From positions 1 through 23,741 of the forward strand of contig SLMC01000411.1 in NCBI GenBank assembly GCA_007133745.1: a stretch of 23,741 bases of DNA, given 5' to 3'. Within the stretch, counting starts at the first letter, position 1. Every line of letters starts with the position of its first letter. Position numbers and translations under genes: made by a program. Under the pieces are notes generated by a model. That model was not told the origin of the DNA. It saw only the letters and a program-made list of their open reading frames with translations, and did not search any database. The stretch is from Kiritimatiellia bacterium. Lineage in GTDB: Bacteria; Verrucomicrobiota; Kiritimatiellia; UBA8416; SLMC01. This document shows positions 15,971 through 22,297 of this stretch, one piece after another.

Positions 15971-16059
15971 GACAAAATCATTTCTCGTCAGAATCATTGG
16001 GACAGCCGCCGGGCAGCTCCCCGCCTCTTTCCCATGGTTTTGTCGCAAATGATTCTGTC
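15971..16059. repeat. imperfect inverted repeat with ~30-nt arms
   Basis: The left arm 15971-16002 starts GACAAAATCATTT and ends TTGGGA. The right arm 16030-16059 starts TCCCATGG and ends AAATGATTCTGTC. The outer 13 positions pair with one mismatch and the inner part with several. The loop is a GC-rich stretch of 27 nt. No coding sense is seen. Confidence 0.6.
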
Positions 16060-16087
16060 ACATCCGGACTCCGCCGACACCCACTTT

Positions 16088-16144
16088 CCCGGAATATCTC
16101 CGGGTCTCTTCCGCATCCTAACGCGGGCTGACGCCCGCAACCAA
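16088..16144. repeat. two small hairpins, the second a solo copy of the GCGGGC module
   Basis: CCCGGA-ATATC-TCCGGG lies at 16088-16104. TAACGCGGGC-TGAC-GCCCGCAACC lies at 16119-16144 and matches the module at 13020-13045 and at the right end of the large repeats. Here no gene stop is attached. Confidence 0.65.
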
Positions 16145-16155
16145 TGTTTTTTTTC

Positions 16156-16225
16156 AACTACGAAATACGCGAAAGTTTATTATGTGGAGACCATTGTTTT
16201 CGCGCTTTTCGCGTGTTTCGTAGTT
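16156..16225. repeat. 19-nt-arm palindrome (ACTACGAAA-type)
   Basis: AACTACGAAATACGCGAAA (16156-16174) pairs with TTTCGCGTGTTTCGTAGTT (16207-16225), 18 of 19 positions, around a 32-nt centre. Palindromes of this look occur dispersed in several environmental bacterial genomes as I recall them. It lies 7 nt beyond the stop of the truncated M20 peptidase fragment, so it may mark the event that broke that gene. Confidence 0.7.
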
Positions 16226-16231
16226 TATCTC

Positions 16232-16396
16232 TTAAAAAGATACACCGAATCTTCTTGTTATTAATGACAGCAACGTGTTCAGGCGCGCTTCGCCGAAGGT
16301 CGGGCCGTCCACCAGTTTGCCTCGGGGATTGACGCTTGGACAGGCCACTAACTTTTGGAGCCAAACAACAGGATCGCGCTCGCGGTATATAGGCAT
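16232..16396 (-). pseudogene. truncated N-terminus of an M20-family metallopeptidase
   Basis: A 54-codon minus-strand frame starts at ATG 16396 with a good ribosome site (AAGGA, 5 nt upstream) and ends at TAA 16232-16234. The product reads DPVVWLQKLVACPSVNPRGK and then LVDGPTFGEARLNTLL. This is the N-terminal helix and PSVNP-type turn of M20 peptidases and deacylases (the ArgE, DapE and carboxypeptidase G2 group). Normal members have about 370-470 residues; here the similarity stops after about 44 and the frame ends 10 residues later beside the 16156-16225 palindrome. Metal-binding residues (HxD, DE, H) are absent, so it cannot be an active enzyme. I saw no C-terminal part nearby. Family assignment is by motif memory. 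Confidence 0.6.
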
Positions 16397-16575
16397 AGAT
16401 GTCCTTAATGTTGTTTCGATTGGTCAAGGGACTTTTCTTTAATAATGGCGACAGGCCTGTTTGTCTATGATCCGATTAACATACACGCTATCGACAGCCT
16501 GTTCAATTTTAAATTGAATTTATCCGATTGTAACAGCATCTTCAACAATTGTGCGACAGCGAGACACTGTTATGA

Positions 16576-16698
16576 GACGTGCCGCGTCATACTTTTCAAA
16601 AAACTTTTGACAGCGCCTCGGATGAGTTGGCGTATGTCAACCCTGAAGGCATCGACGACTGGCAGGCGGCCGGTCACGAGGTGGTCAACGTGAAATAA
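16576..16698 (+). pseudogene. C-terminal remnant of an unrecognised protein
   Basis: This plus-strand frame lies between TGA (16573-16575) and TAA (16696-16698). Its last 29 codons read DSASDELAYVNPEGIDDWQ and then AAGHEVVNVK, with coding-like composition and wobble GC, while the sequence before about 16600 is AT-rich and not coding-like. There is no credible start codon or ribosome site. A strong terminator follows 37 nt after the stop, as expected for the end of a former gene. I do not recognise the family; a very short gene on another start is the alternative. Confidence 0.4.
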
Positions 16699-16734
16699 CA
16701 TGCAGGAAGACCGGATCGTTCGATCCGAAGCGCA

Positions 16735-16770
16735 GGACGGCGGGGGCGACCTCCCGCCGTCCTTTTTTTT
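16735..16770 (+). terminator. strong intrinsic terminator
   Basis: A 10-bp stem GGACGGCGGG (16735-16744) pairs with CCCGCCGTCC (16753-16762) around GGCGACCT, followed immediately by eight T (16763-16770). It separates the decayed region from the promoter of the beta-propeller/cyclase unit. Confidence 0.88.
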
Positions 16771-16779
16771 CATTTGCGC

Positions 16780-16809
16780 TTGACGGAGTATGTGTTCCGA
16801 GTCTAATTA
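16780..16809 (+). promoter_or_regulatory. candidate sigma-70 promoter for the beta-propeller/cyclase unit
   Basis: TTGACG (16780-16785) and TAATTA (16804-16809) are spaced by 18 bp, directly after the terminator. The transcript would have a leader of about 90 nt before the ATG at 16905. No alternative promoter is obvious between the three genes downstream. Confidence 0.5.
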
Positions 16810-16817
16810 ATTCCTGG

Positions 16818-16866
16818 CCGTTCTCCTTTTTAAGCCGTCCCCCGCGACCTTGCGTCGCGAGAACGG
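16818..16866 (+). promoter_or_regulatory. nested hairpin in the leader of the beta-propeller gene
   Basis: An outer stem CCGTTCTC/GAGAACGG (16818-16825 with 16859-16866) encloses CGCGAC-CTTGC-GTCGCG (16843-16859). All stems are perfect. It lies between the candidate promoter and the ribosome site AAAGGGG, with no T-run. Regulatory leader or stability element are both possible; no known riboswitch is recognised. Confidence 0.45.
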
Positions 16867-16904
16867 GAGCATTGAAAAGGCATTCATGACAAAGGGGTAT
16901 CAAC

Positions 16905-18305
16905 ATGCATGGAAAATCGAGTTGGGCGTGGCGGGTTCTGTTGGCGTTGTCGGCAGGCGTAGCGTTGGGGACGGATGTGCCGGGCTGGCGCAGGGACGGC
17001 GCCGGCCACTACGTTAACGCGCGTCCGCCCCGGACTTGGAGCGCCCAAAACAACGTGGTCTGGAAGCAGCCGCTGGAAAAATGGTCGAACGCGTCGCCGA
17101 TCATTCTTGGCGACCGCATCTTCATCGGCATGGAACCCTCGTCCTTGGTCTGCCTTTCGAAGCAGGATGGCTCGATTTTATGGGCCAGACCCAATCCTGC
17201 GACCGATACGCTCGATACGGAGCAAGCCCGAAAGGACTATGAGGAAAAACAGGCGGCGCTCGCAACGGCTCGGCAAGTCTTCCGGGAAGCGGATCGGCAA
17301 CGCAAGGAGATGGCCGCCAAGGTGAAGGAAAACCCGGACGACACAACGCTACAGTCCGCCATGAAAGCGCTGACAGCCGACTTCAACGAGAAACGGGCTC
17401 GGCAGCGCGCGTTGCAGGCCGAGGTCATGCCTGCCACGCATGGAACAAACGGGTACACGACGCCTACGCCCATGACGGATGGACGGCATGTCTACGCGCT
17501 GTTCGGAACGGGGGTCGTCGCCTGTTACGATCTGGACGGGAACCGCCAATGGATCCGTTGGATCGGGCGGCCTGTGGATCAGTACGGCCATAGCGCGTCG
17601 CCGGTGTTCAGTGGCGGCCGGCTGATCGCGCATGTGGGGCATACGGTGCATGCGCTCGATCCGGTCACGGGTCAAACGGTGTGGACCGCCACCAGCAAGG
17701 GAACGTACGGTACGCCGGTGGCGTTGCGCATTGGCGAAGAGGATGCCGTGCTGACCAACGGAGGCGATATCGTACGCGCGCGCGACGGCCATATCGTCTG
17801 CCGCAAGGTCGGGTCCATGCCGTTCACCAGTCCGATCGTCGCCGATGGCGTGATCTACTTGGCGGATTTTCCGGCGGCCCGCGCTGTGCGCCTGCCGACG
17901 GAAGCCGCCGACAGCTTCGAGCCGGACGTGCTGTGGGAAATCCGCTGGAAAAAACGCCCGCACCGCGAGCGCTACTACGCCTCGCCCGTCGTTCACGACG
18001 GATTGTTCTACGCCTTGAACCAGAGAGGCGATCTGCTTGTGCTGGACGCGCGTACGGGAGATGAAATCTATGCGCACCGCATTCCGGATCTGAAAGGGAC
18101 CATGTATCCGAGCCTGACGCTGGCCGACGGGCTGCTGTTCGCCAGCAGCGACCGAGGCGTCACCGTGATCTTCAAGCCCGGCCGCGAATTCGAAGCGGTC
18201 GCGGTCAACACGCTCGAACCCTTTCGCAGCTCGCCGGTGTTTTCCGGGGACAGAATGTATATTCGAACGCATAAGCATATGATTTGTCTCGGGGAGCGCC
18301 CTTGA
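16905..18305 (+). CDS. exported PQQ-type beta-propeller protein with coiled-coil insertion
   Basis: 466-aa protein. An N-terminal signal sequence (KSSWAWR then VLLALSAGVALG, cleavage near residue 22) predicts export. The body has repeated PQQ/BamB-like blades: SLVCLSKQDGSILWA, VVACYDLDGNRQWIRW, TVHALDPVTGQTVWTA and LLVLDARTGDEIYAHR, alternating with SPVF/SPIV/SPVV strands. The start resembles secreted proteins that begin WRRDGAGHY...P. Residues about 105-174 form a highly charged helical coiled coil inserted between blades, unusual for this fold. Only the propeller fold is clear; a PQQ cofactor or enzyme activity is not shown. AAAGGGG about 8 nt before ATG supports the start. Its stop overlaps the TTG start of the cyclase gene (TTGA), implying coupled translation and a shared process, perhaps envelope lipid handling. 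Confidence 0.82.
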   Translation: MHGKSSWAWRVLLALSAGVALGTDVPGWRRDGAGHYVNARPPRTWSAQNNVVWKQPLEKWSNASPIILGDRIFIGMEPSSLVCLSKQDGSILWARPNPATDTLDTEQARKDYEEKQAALATARQVFREADRQRKEMAAKVKENPDDTTLQSAMKALTADFNEKRARQRALQAEVMPATHGTNGYTTPTPMTDGRHVYALFGTGVVACYDLDGNRQWIRWIGRPVDQYGHSASPVFSGGRLIAHVGHTVHALDPVTGQTVWTATSKGTYGTPVALRIGEEDAVLTNGGDIVRARDGHIVCRKVGSMPFTSPIVADGVIYLADFPAARAVRLPTEAADSFEPDVLWEIRWKKRPHRERYYASPVVHDGLFYALNQRGDLLVLDARTGDEIYAHRIPDLKGTMYPSLTLADGLLFASSDRGVTVIFKPGREFEAVAVNTLEPFRSSPVFSGDRMYIRTHKHMICLGERP

Positions 18306-20053
18306 CCGTGGATGCATCGTCACCTTGCATGGCGGCGTTGGACGTTGCCGTTCGCGAACTGCAGCGCGCTCGGCATCCGGACGGATACTGGGAAGGGACG
18401 CTGTCTTCGTCGGCGTTGGCGACGGCGACGGCGGTCAGCGCGTTTTCAGTGGCGCAGGTCCATGCCCGGCGCGCCGGCTCGGCGGCCGACCGGGCGCAGT
18501 CCAAGGCGCTGATCGAGAATGGAACCGGCTGGCTGGTTCGGCGCCGCAATGCCGATGGCGGCTGGGGCGACACGGTAGACAGCCCGTCCAATATCGCCAC
18601 GACGTTGCTTGCCGTTTCGGCGCTAACGTTGGCGGGCCAGAAGACGGAACAGCGCAATGCGCTCGCGGATGCCCGTCGCTGGCTGGCGCCTTTCGGTGAA
18701 GACCGGGCGGCCGCCGTATTGGCCAAGTACGGTGAAGACCGCACGTTTGCCGTGCCGATTCTGGCCAATGCGGCCTTGGCCGGTTTGACGCCATGGTCGG
18801 CGATTCCCGCCTTGCCCTACGAGATGGCGCTGCTGCCGCACGCCGTGTTCCGATACCTGCGGATGCAGGTGGTTAGCTATGCGTTGCCGGCTCTGATCGC
18901 GCTCGGTTTGCTGGCAGAGCGTCGGCAGCCTTCAAAGTCCGTGCTGCGGCGCGGCCTACGGCGTCTGGCCGAAAGACCGGCGCTGCGCCGCTTGCGCCAC
19001 TTGCAACCGGTCGGCGGCGGGTTTCTCGAAGCTGTGCCGCTGACCGCCTTTACGGCGATGAGTTTGGCGTCGCTTTACGGGACGGATCAACCGGTTGTGC
19101 GGGCCGGGCTCGATTTTCTGCGCCGAGCGGTGCGCGCCGACGGCAGTTGGCCGATCGACAGCAATCTTTCGGTTTGGCTGACCTCCAGTGCGGTCAAGGC
19201 GCTGGCTTCCGCCGGTCGGCGCGAGGCGATCGGCGCGGACACGATCGCCTGGCTTGGACGCCGGCAGGGTCGGCGCCGGCATCCCTATACCGACGCGCGA
19301 CCGGGCGGCTGGGGCTGGACCCATTTGCCGGGCGGCGTTCCGGACACGGACGATACAGCCGGGGCCACGCTGGTTTTGAGCCGCTGCGGCGAGCAGGCGG
19401 AGGCGCGGCGCGGCGCCGCCTGGCTGCTGAATCTGCAGAATGCCGATGGCGGTTGGCCGACATTTTGCCGCGGCTGGGGCCGATTGCCGTTCGATACCAG
19501 CGCGCCGGACCTGACGGCGCATGCCTTGCGCGCCTTGCGCGCGGTTGAACGCAACGGCGGCGGGAACTTTGCCCGTGACATCGCGCGCGGTTTGCGGTAT
19601 CTGGAACGGTCGCAGCAGGAAGACGGGTCGTGGCGTCCGCTGTGGTTCGGATCCTGTCATGCGCCCGATCAGGTCAACCGCGTGCTGGGCGCCGGTTTCG
19701 TTCTGCGCGCGCTGAACGAACTGGCCGTGACCGGACCCATGCGCGACCGGGCGACAGCCTATTTGCTGAACGTCCGGAATGCCGATGGCGGCTGGGGCGG
19801 CGTTCGCAATGCGCCGTCCACAATGGAAGAAACGGCGGTTGCCGTGGCGGCGCTGGCGGACGCGGACGAGTCGGCCGGCGACGCGGCGCGACGCGGCGCG
19901 CTGTATCTGGCGAAAGGGGTGCAAGACGGCGCCTGGCGGCGGCCGGCGCCGATCGGCCTGTATTTCGCGAGTTTGTGGTATTCCGAAGCGCTGTATCCGT
20001 TAGTCTGGACCGTGGACGCGCTCGGGATGTTTTGCGGGCTCGGTACACTTTGA
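18302..20053 (+). CDS. squalene-hopene-cyclase-like class II terpene cyclase
   Basis: About 583-aa alpha/alpha-barrel cyclase that would protonate and cyclise a polyprene at the membrane. At least five QW-type repeats are visible: RRRNADGGWGD, RAVRADGSWPID, NLQNADGGWPTF, RSQQEDGSWRP and NVRNADGGWGG. The acid motif PDTDDTAG (residues about 348-351) is the intact DxDD of class II triterpene cyclases, and PDLTAH follows in the expected place. The C-terminus GLYFASLWYSEALYPLVW is the closing helix of a clade related to, but distinct from, true hopene cyclases (usually about 630 aa). TTG at 18302 has GGGGAG 5 nt upstream and overlaps the previous stop; GTG at 18308 is the alternative. A polyprenyl synthase follows 15 nt later and no squalene synthase gene is present, so the substrate may not be squalene. 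Confidence 0.85.
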   Translation: MTVDASSPCMAALDVAVRELQRARHPDGYWEGTLSSSALATATAVSAFSVAQVHARRAGSAADRAQSKALIENGTGWLVRRRNADGGWGDTVDSPSNIATTLLAVSALTLAGQKTEQRNALADARRWLAPFGEDRAAAVLAKYGEDRTFAVPILANAALAGLTPWSAIPALPYEMALLPHAVFRYLRMQVVSYALPALIALGLLAERRQPSKSVLRRGLRRLAERPALRRLRHLQPVGGGFLEAVPLTAFTAMSLASLYGTDQPVVRAGLDFLRRAVRADGSWPIDSNLSVWLTSSAVKALASAGRREAIGADTIAWLGRRQGRRRHPYTDARPGGWGWTHLPGGVPDTDDTAGATLVLSRCGEQAEARRGAAWLLNLQNADGGWPTFCRGWGRLPFDTSAPDLTAHALRALRAVERNGGGNFARDIARGLRYLERSQQEDGSWRPLWFGSCHAPDQVNRVLGAGFVLRALNELAVTGPMRDRATAYLLNVRNADGGWGGVRNAPSTMEETAVAVAALADADESAGDAARRGALYLAKGVQDGAWRRPAPIGLYFASLWYSEALYPLVWTVDALGMFCGLGTL

Positions 20054-20068
20054 TCGGGAAACATAATT

Positions 20069-21688
20069 ATGGCATTGGACGAGACTATTCGAGAGGTGCC
20101 CGAGTCGGCCGACCGCGCGCGCATTCGCAGTTTGGCCGACGAGCTGGCCGCCGGAAACGCGTCCGGACCGGCGCCCGGCAAGGACGAGCTGCGGCATACA
20201 GCGCGCGGGGCGCTTGAACAGCTTGGCTTGCCGACCGTCTATCTCGGTTTCGCCATGGTGGCGGTCAGCAACGCTTTCTGGCGCGACCGTTTTGCCGCCG
20301 TCCCTTTTCATCGGCGTTTGCTGTTCATGCCTCGCTGCTTGCTGCCCGGGCCGAACGATCATGGCAGGCCGTTGAACGATATTGCGGAAAAGGCTCGGGA
20401 CGCAGGGTACCGCGTCATGGTCGCCGAAGGCACGCCGGAAGTGGTTATGAAAATGCTGGAACGGGACGCGGACGCCGTTATGGGCGTTGCCTGTCTGCAT
20501 TCGTTGGAGAAGGCCTTCGCTCACATCGACCGGATGGGCGTGCCGCGTGTCGCGGTTCCGCTGTTGCGGGACGGGTGCGCGGATACCGAGGTCGAACACG
20601 ATCAGGTCATGGCCTTGCTGACCGCGCAGCGCGATGCCGCGAGCGTTTCGCCTACGTATCTGCCTTTATGGCGTCTGGCGCGCGGCCTTTTCGAGGAGCC
20701 GGATTTTTCCCGTTTGCTGAAGGATGTTCGGGGTCCGGAAATCGCGCGGAACCCGACAGCGTTCCGGGCGGTAGAAACCGTTGCCTTGGACTGGCTTAAA
20801 ACGGGCGGAAAACGTTTGCGGCCCTTTATTGTGCTGGCGGCCTATGCCGCTGCCGAACATGGCGCAGCCGCGCTTTTGCCCGAAGCGGATCCGGAGGCGG
20901 TTGCGCCGGATTCGGTTCGGGGGCTGGCGCTGGCGATCGAGGCCTTGCACAAGGCTTCGCTCATCCATGACGATATCGAGGACGGCGATGCGTTCCGTTA
21001 CGGTCGCCCGACCGTGCATTGTCAACAGGGTTTGGCGTCGGCCATCAACGCCGGCGACTGGCTGGTCGGACTGGGCTATCGGCTTGTGGCCGGGACGACG
21101 GATTTTGCCGGGGCGGACGCTATTGCGGACATTCTGCAAAATCTGGCGTCGGCCCACATTGCGCTCTGTCGGGGGCAAGGCGCCGAACTGCTCTGGAGCG
21201 AGAGTCCCTGGTCTTTGACGACGGCCGACGCCTTGGCCGGATACGCCCTTAAAACCGCGCCGGCGTTCGAAGCCGCTCTGTTTGCCGGTTTGCGCGCGGG
21301 CGGCGCGACACTGGACCGTCCTTTGCTCAAGCGCTTTGCTCTGTGCGTTGGCGAAGCCTATCAGGTGGCCAACGATCTGGACGACTGGCATGCGACCGAT
21401 GCTGGGAAAAAGATTTTCGGCCGCGATGTCATGACACGGCGGCCCACGTTGCTGCACGCGCTCGCGCTTCAGAAGAGCGATCCCGATATTTTGCGGCGGG
21501 CGCAGGCGCAGGCCCGGGAATGCCGGCTCGACGACATGCGGAATTTGTACGACAACGCGGACGTGTTCGGTCAGGCCGAACGTCTGCTGGCCAAGCTCAA
21601 AGCGCGCGCGCAGGCTGTCGCCGACCAGGCGCCCGACCCCGACATGCGCGATTTGCTGCGCTTCCTGGCTCGCATGATATTGGGTTAA
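20069..21688 (+). CDS. polyprenyl diphosphate synthase fused to an N-terminal DUF116-like domain
   Basis: 539 aa in two parts. Residues about 50-190 resemble DUF116: FAMVAVSNAFWRDRF, HRRLLFMPRCL, GYRVMVAEGTPEVVMKML, AVMGVACLHSLE, and VPLLRDGCADTEVEHD. The cysteine-rich stretch that normally follows the PxCL motif is missing. Residues about 225-539 are a trans-isoprenyl diphosphate synthase: KTGGKRLRP (IPP binding, 245-252), first Asp motif LIHDDIEDGD (D301-D305), and second Asp motif YQVANDLDDW (N435 where Asp is usual, D436, D439). Small residues A and S at the fifth and fourth positions before the first motif suggest products of C20 or longer. The gene follows the cyclase by 15 nt and probably supplies its substrate. 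The ribosome site is weak. The TAA stop is the edge of repeat copy 3. Confidence 0.82.
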   Translation: MALDETIREVPESADRARIRSLADELAAGNASGPAPGKDELRHTARGALEQLGLPTVYLGFAMVAVSNAFWRDRFAAVPFHRRLLFMPRCLLPGPNDHGRPLNDIAEKARDAGYRVMVAEGTPEVVMKMLERDADAVMGVACLHSLEKAFAHIDRMGVPRVAVPLLRDGCADTEVEHDQVMALLTAQRDAASVSPTYLPLWRLARGLFEEPDFSRLLKDVRGPEIARNPTAFRAVETVALDWLKTGGKRLRPFIVLAAYAAAEHGAAALLPEADPEAVAPDSVRGLALAIEALHKASLIHDDIEDGDAFRYGRPTVHCQQGLASAINAGDWLVGLGYRLVAGTTDFAGADAIADILQNLASAHIALCRGQGAELLWSESPWSLTTADALAGYALKTAPAFEAALFAGLRAGGATLDRPLLKRFALCVGEAYQVANDLDDWHATDAGKKIFGRDVMTRRPTLLHALALQKSDPDILRRAQAQARECRLDDMRNLYDNADVFGQAERLLAKLKARAQAVADQAPDPDMRDLLRFLARMILG

Positions 21689-21830
21689 GGCGGGCTGTCG
21701 CCCGCAACACAAGTGTGTGGGTATGTGGGTTTGGGAGTATGTGAGTTTTCACCCGCACATTCACGCACTCACAAAAAATCACGCCTCCAATTTATTGTTT
21801 CTTTCGGCAGGACAGCGTGATTAAGGCGCT
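21686..21830 (-). repeat. dispersed structured intergenic repeat, copy 3 (inverted)
   Basis: Same element in reverse orientation, so the GCGGGC-TGTC-GCCCGC hairpin (21690-21705) comes first and the GGCGCT edge ends at 21830. It is about 10 nt shorter because one GT-rich unit of the left arm is missing. Its edge TTAA supplies the TAA stop of the polyprenyl synthase gene. It opens a 609-bp gene-free stretch. Confidence 0.88.
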
Positions 21831-21901
21831 CCGTCGGACAGTGGAGCGGACGCGTTTCCGCGTCCGGCCATCCGGCTCGGGAAGCCGAGCCGCTCCGTCG
21901 G
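21828..21901. repeat. three-way cruciform with flanking 10-bp direct repeat
   Basis: Two 7-bp hairpins, GGACGCG-TTTC-CGCGTCC (21848-21865) and GGCTCGG-GAAG-CCGAGCC (21874-21891), are enclosed by GGAGC/GCTCC (21843-21847 with 21892-21896). GCTCCGTCGG occurs at 21828-21837 and again at 21892-21901. No coding frame fits; it looks like a folded repeat element or small structured RNA. Confidence 0.65.
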
Positions 21902-21969
21902 GTTAAGGCCATAATGAGAATTGCTGTTCGCAGAGGAAGATGAAGATCGACGAAGCGAGTCGATTAAGC

Positions 21970-22097
21970 GTATCCAAGTAAGTGTGGGGACGAAGTGTAC
22001 GAGCAAGTGTACGGGCAAGTGTAAGAGCGCCTTTGGCGCTCCGAACACTTGATCGCTTTCTTAAGCGCACTCTTCAACGCCACCCTTACTTGGATAC
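21970..22097. repeat. 128-bp element with long inverted ends and internal 12-bp tandem units
   Basis: GTATCCAAGTAAG (21970-21982) and CTTACTTGGATAC (22085-22097) are perfect inverted ends, with imperfect pairing continuing inward. Inside are three AAGTGTA-type units spaced 12 bp (near 21993-22023) and a nested hairpin CAAGTGT..GAGCGCC-TTT-GGCGCTC..ACACTTG (22016-22051). No open frame of protein-like character is seen on either strand. Confidence 0.6.
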
Positions 22098-22177
22098 ACT
22101 TATGCGACCCGCTTGAACGAACGGTTTCTAATACAGACCGGCGGTTGTCGACAGAAAATGGAAAGAATTCGAACAAG

Positions 22178-22226
22178 CGCCTGAACGGTACCCCGAAGGG
22201 CTGCGCCCTTCGGGTCCCGTTAGGCG
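22178..22226 (+). ncRNA. strong 49-nt stem-loop upstream of panB (unidentified)
   Basis: Segments CGCC, AACGG and CCCGAAGGGC pair with GCCCTTCGGG, CCGTT and GGCG around the loop TGC. This gives 19 base pairs interrupted only by short bulges. It ends 71 nt before the panB ATG and has no T-run, so it is not a plain intrinsic terminator. It could be a leader element, a small RNA or a repeat; I cannot say which. Confidence 0.4.
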
Positions 22227-22297
22227 TGACGATGGGTGCCGGTCCAGCTTGACATTTCGCTTGAGTTGTGTCACAAGTCTTTCTTTTGGAGGGTGTC

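Noticed and set aside
15878..16264. 128-codon plus-strand frame after valS
   Set aside because: It runs through three unrelated inverted repeats and has no ribosome site or recognisable domain; its apparent hydrophobic tail comes from the 16156-16225 palindrome.
16445..16693. 82-codon plus-strand frame
   Set aside because: No ribosome site; the real coding signal near its end is in a different frame (16609-16698).
22249..22277. Promoter for panB starting at TTGACA
   Set aside because: The -35 box is perfect, but no hexamer near the 16-18 bp position resembles TATAAT, so I did not list it.
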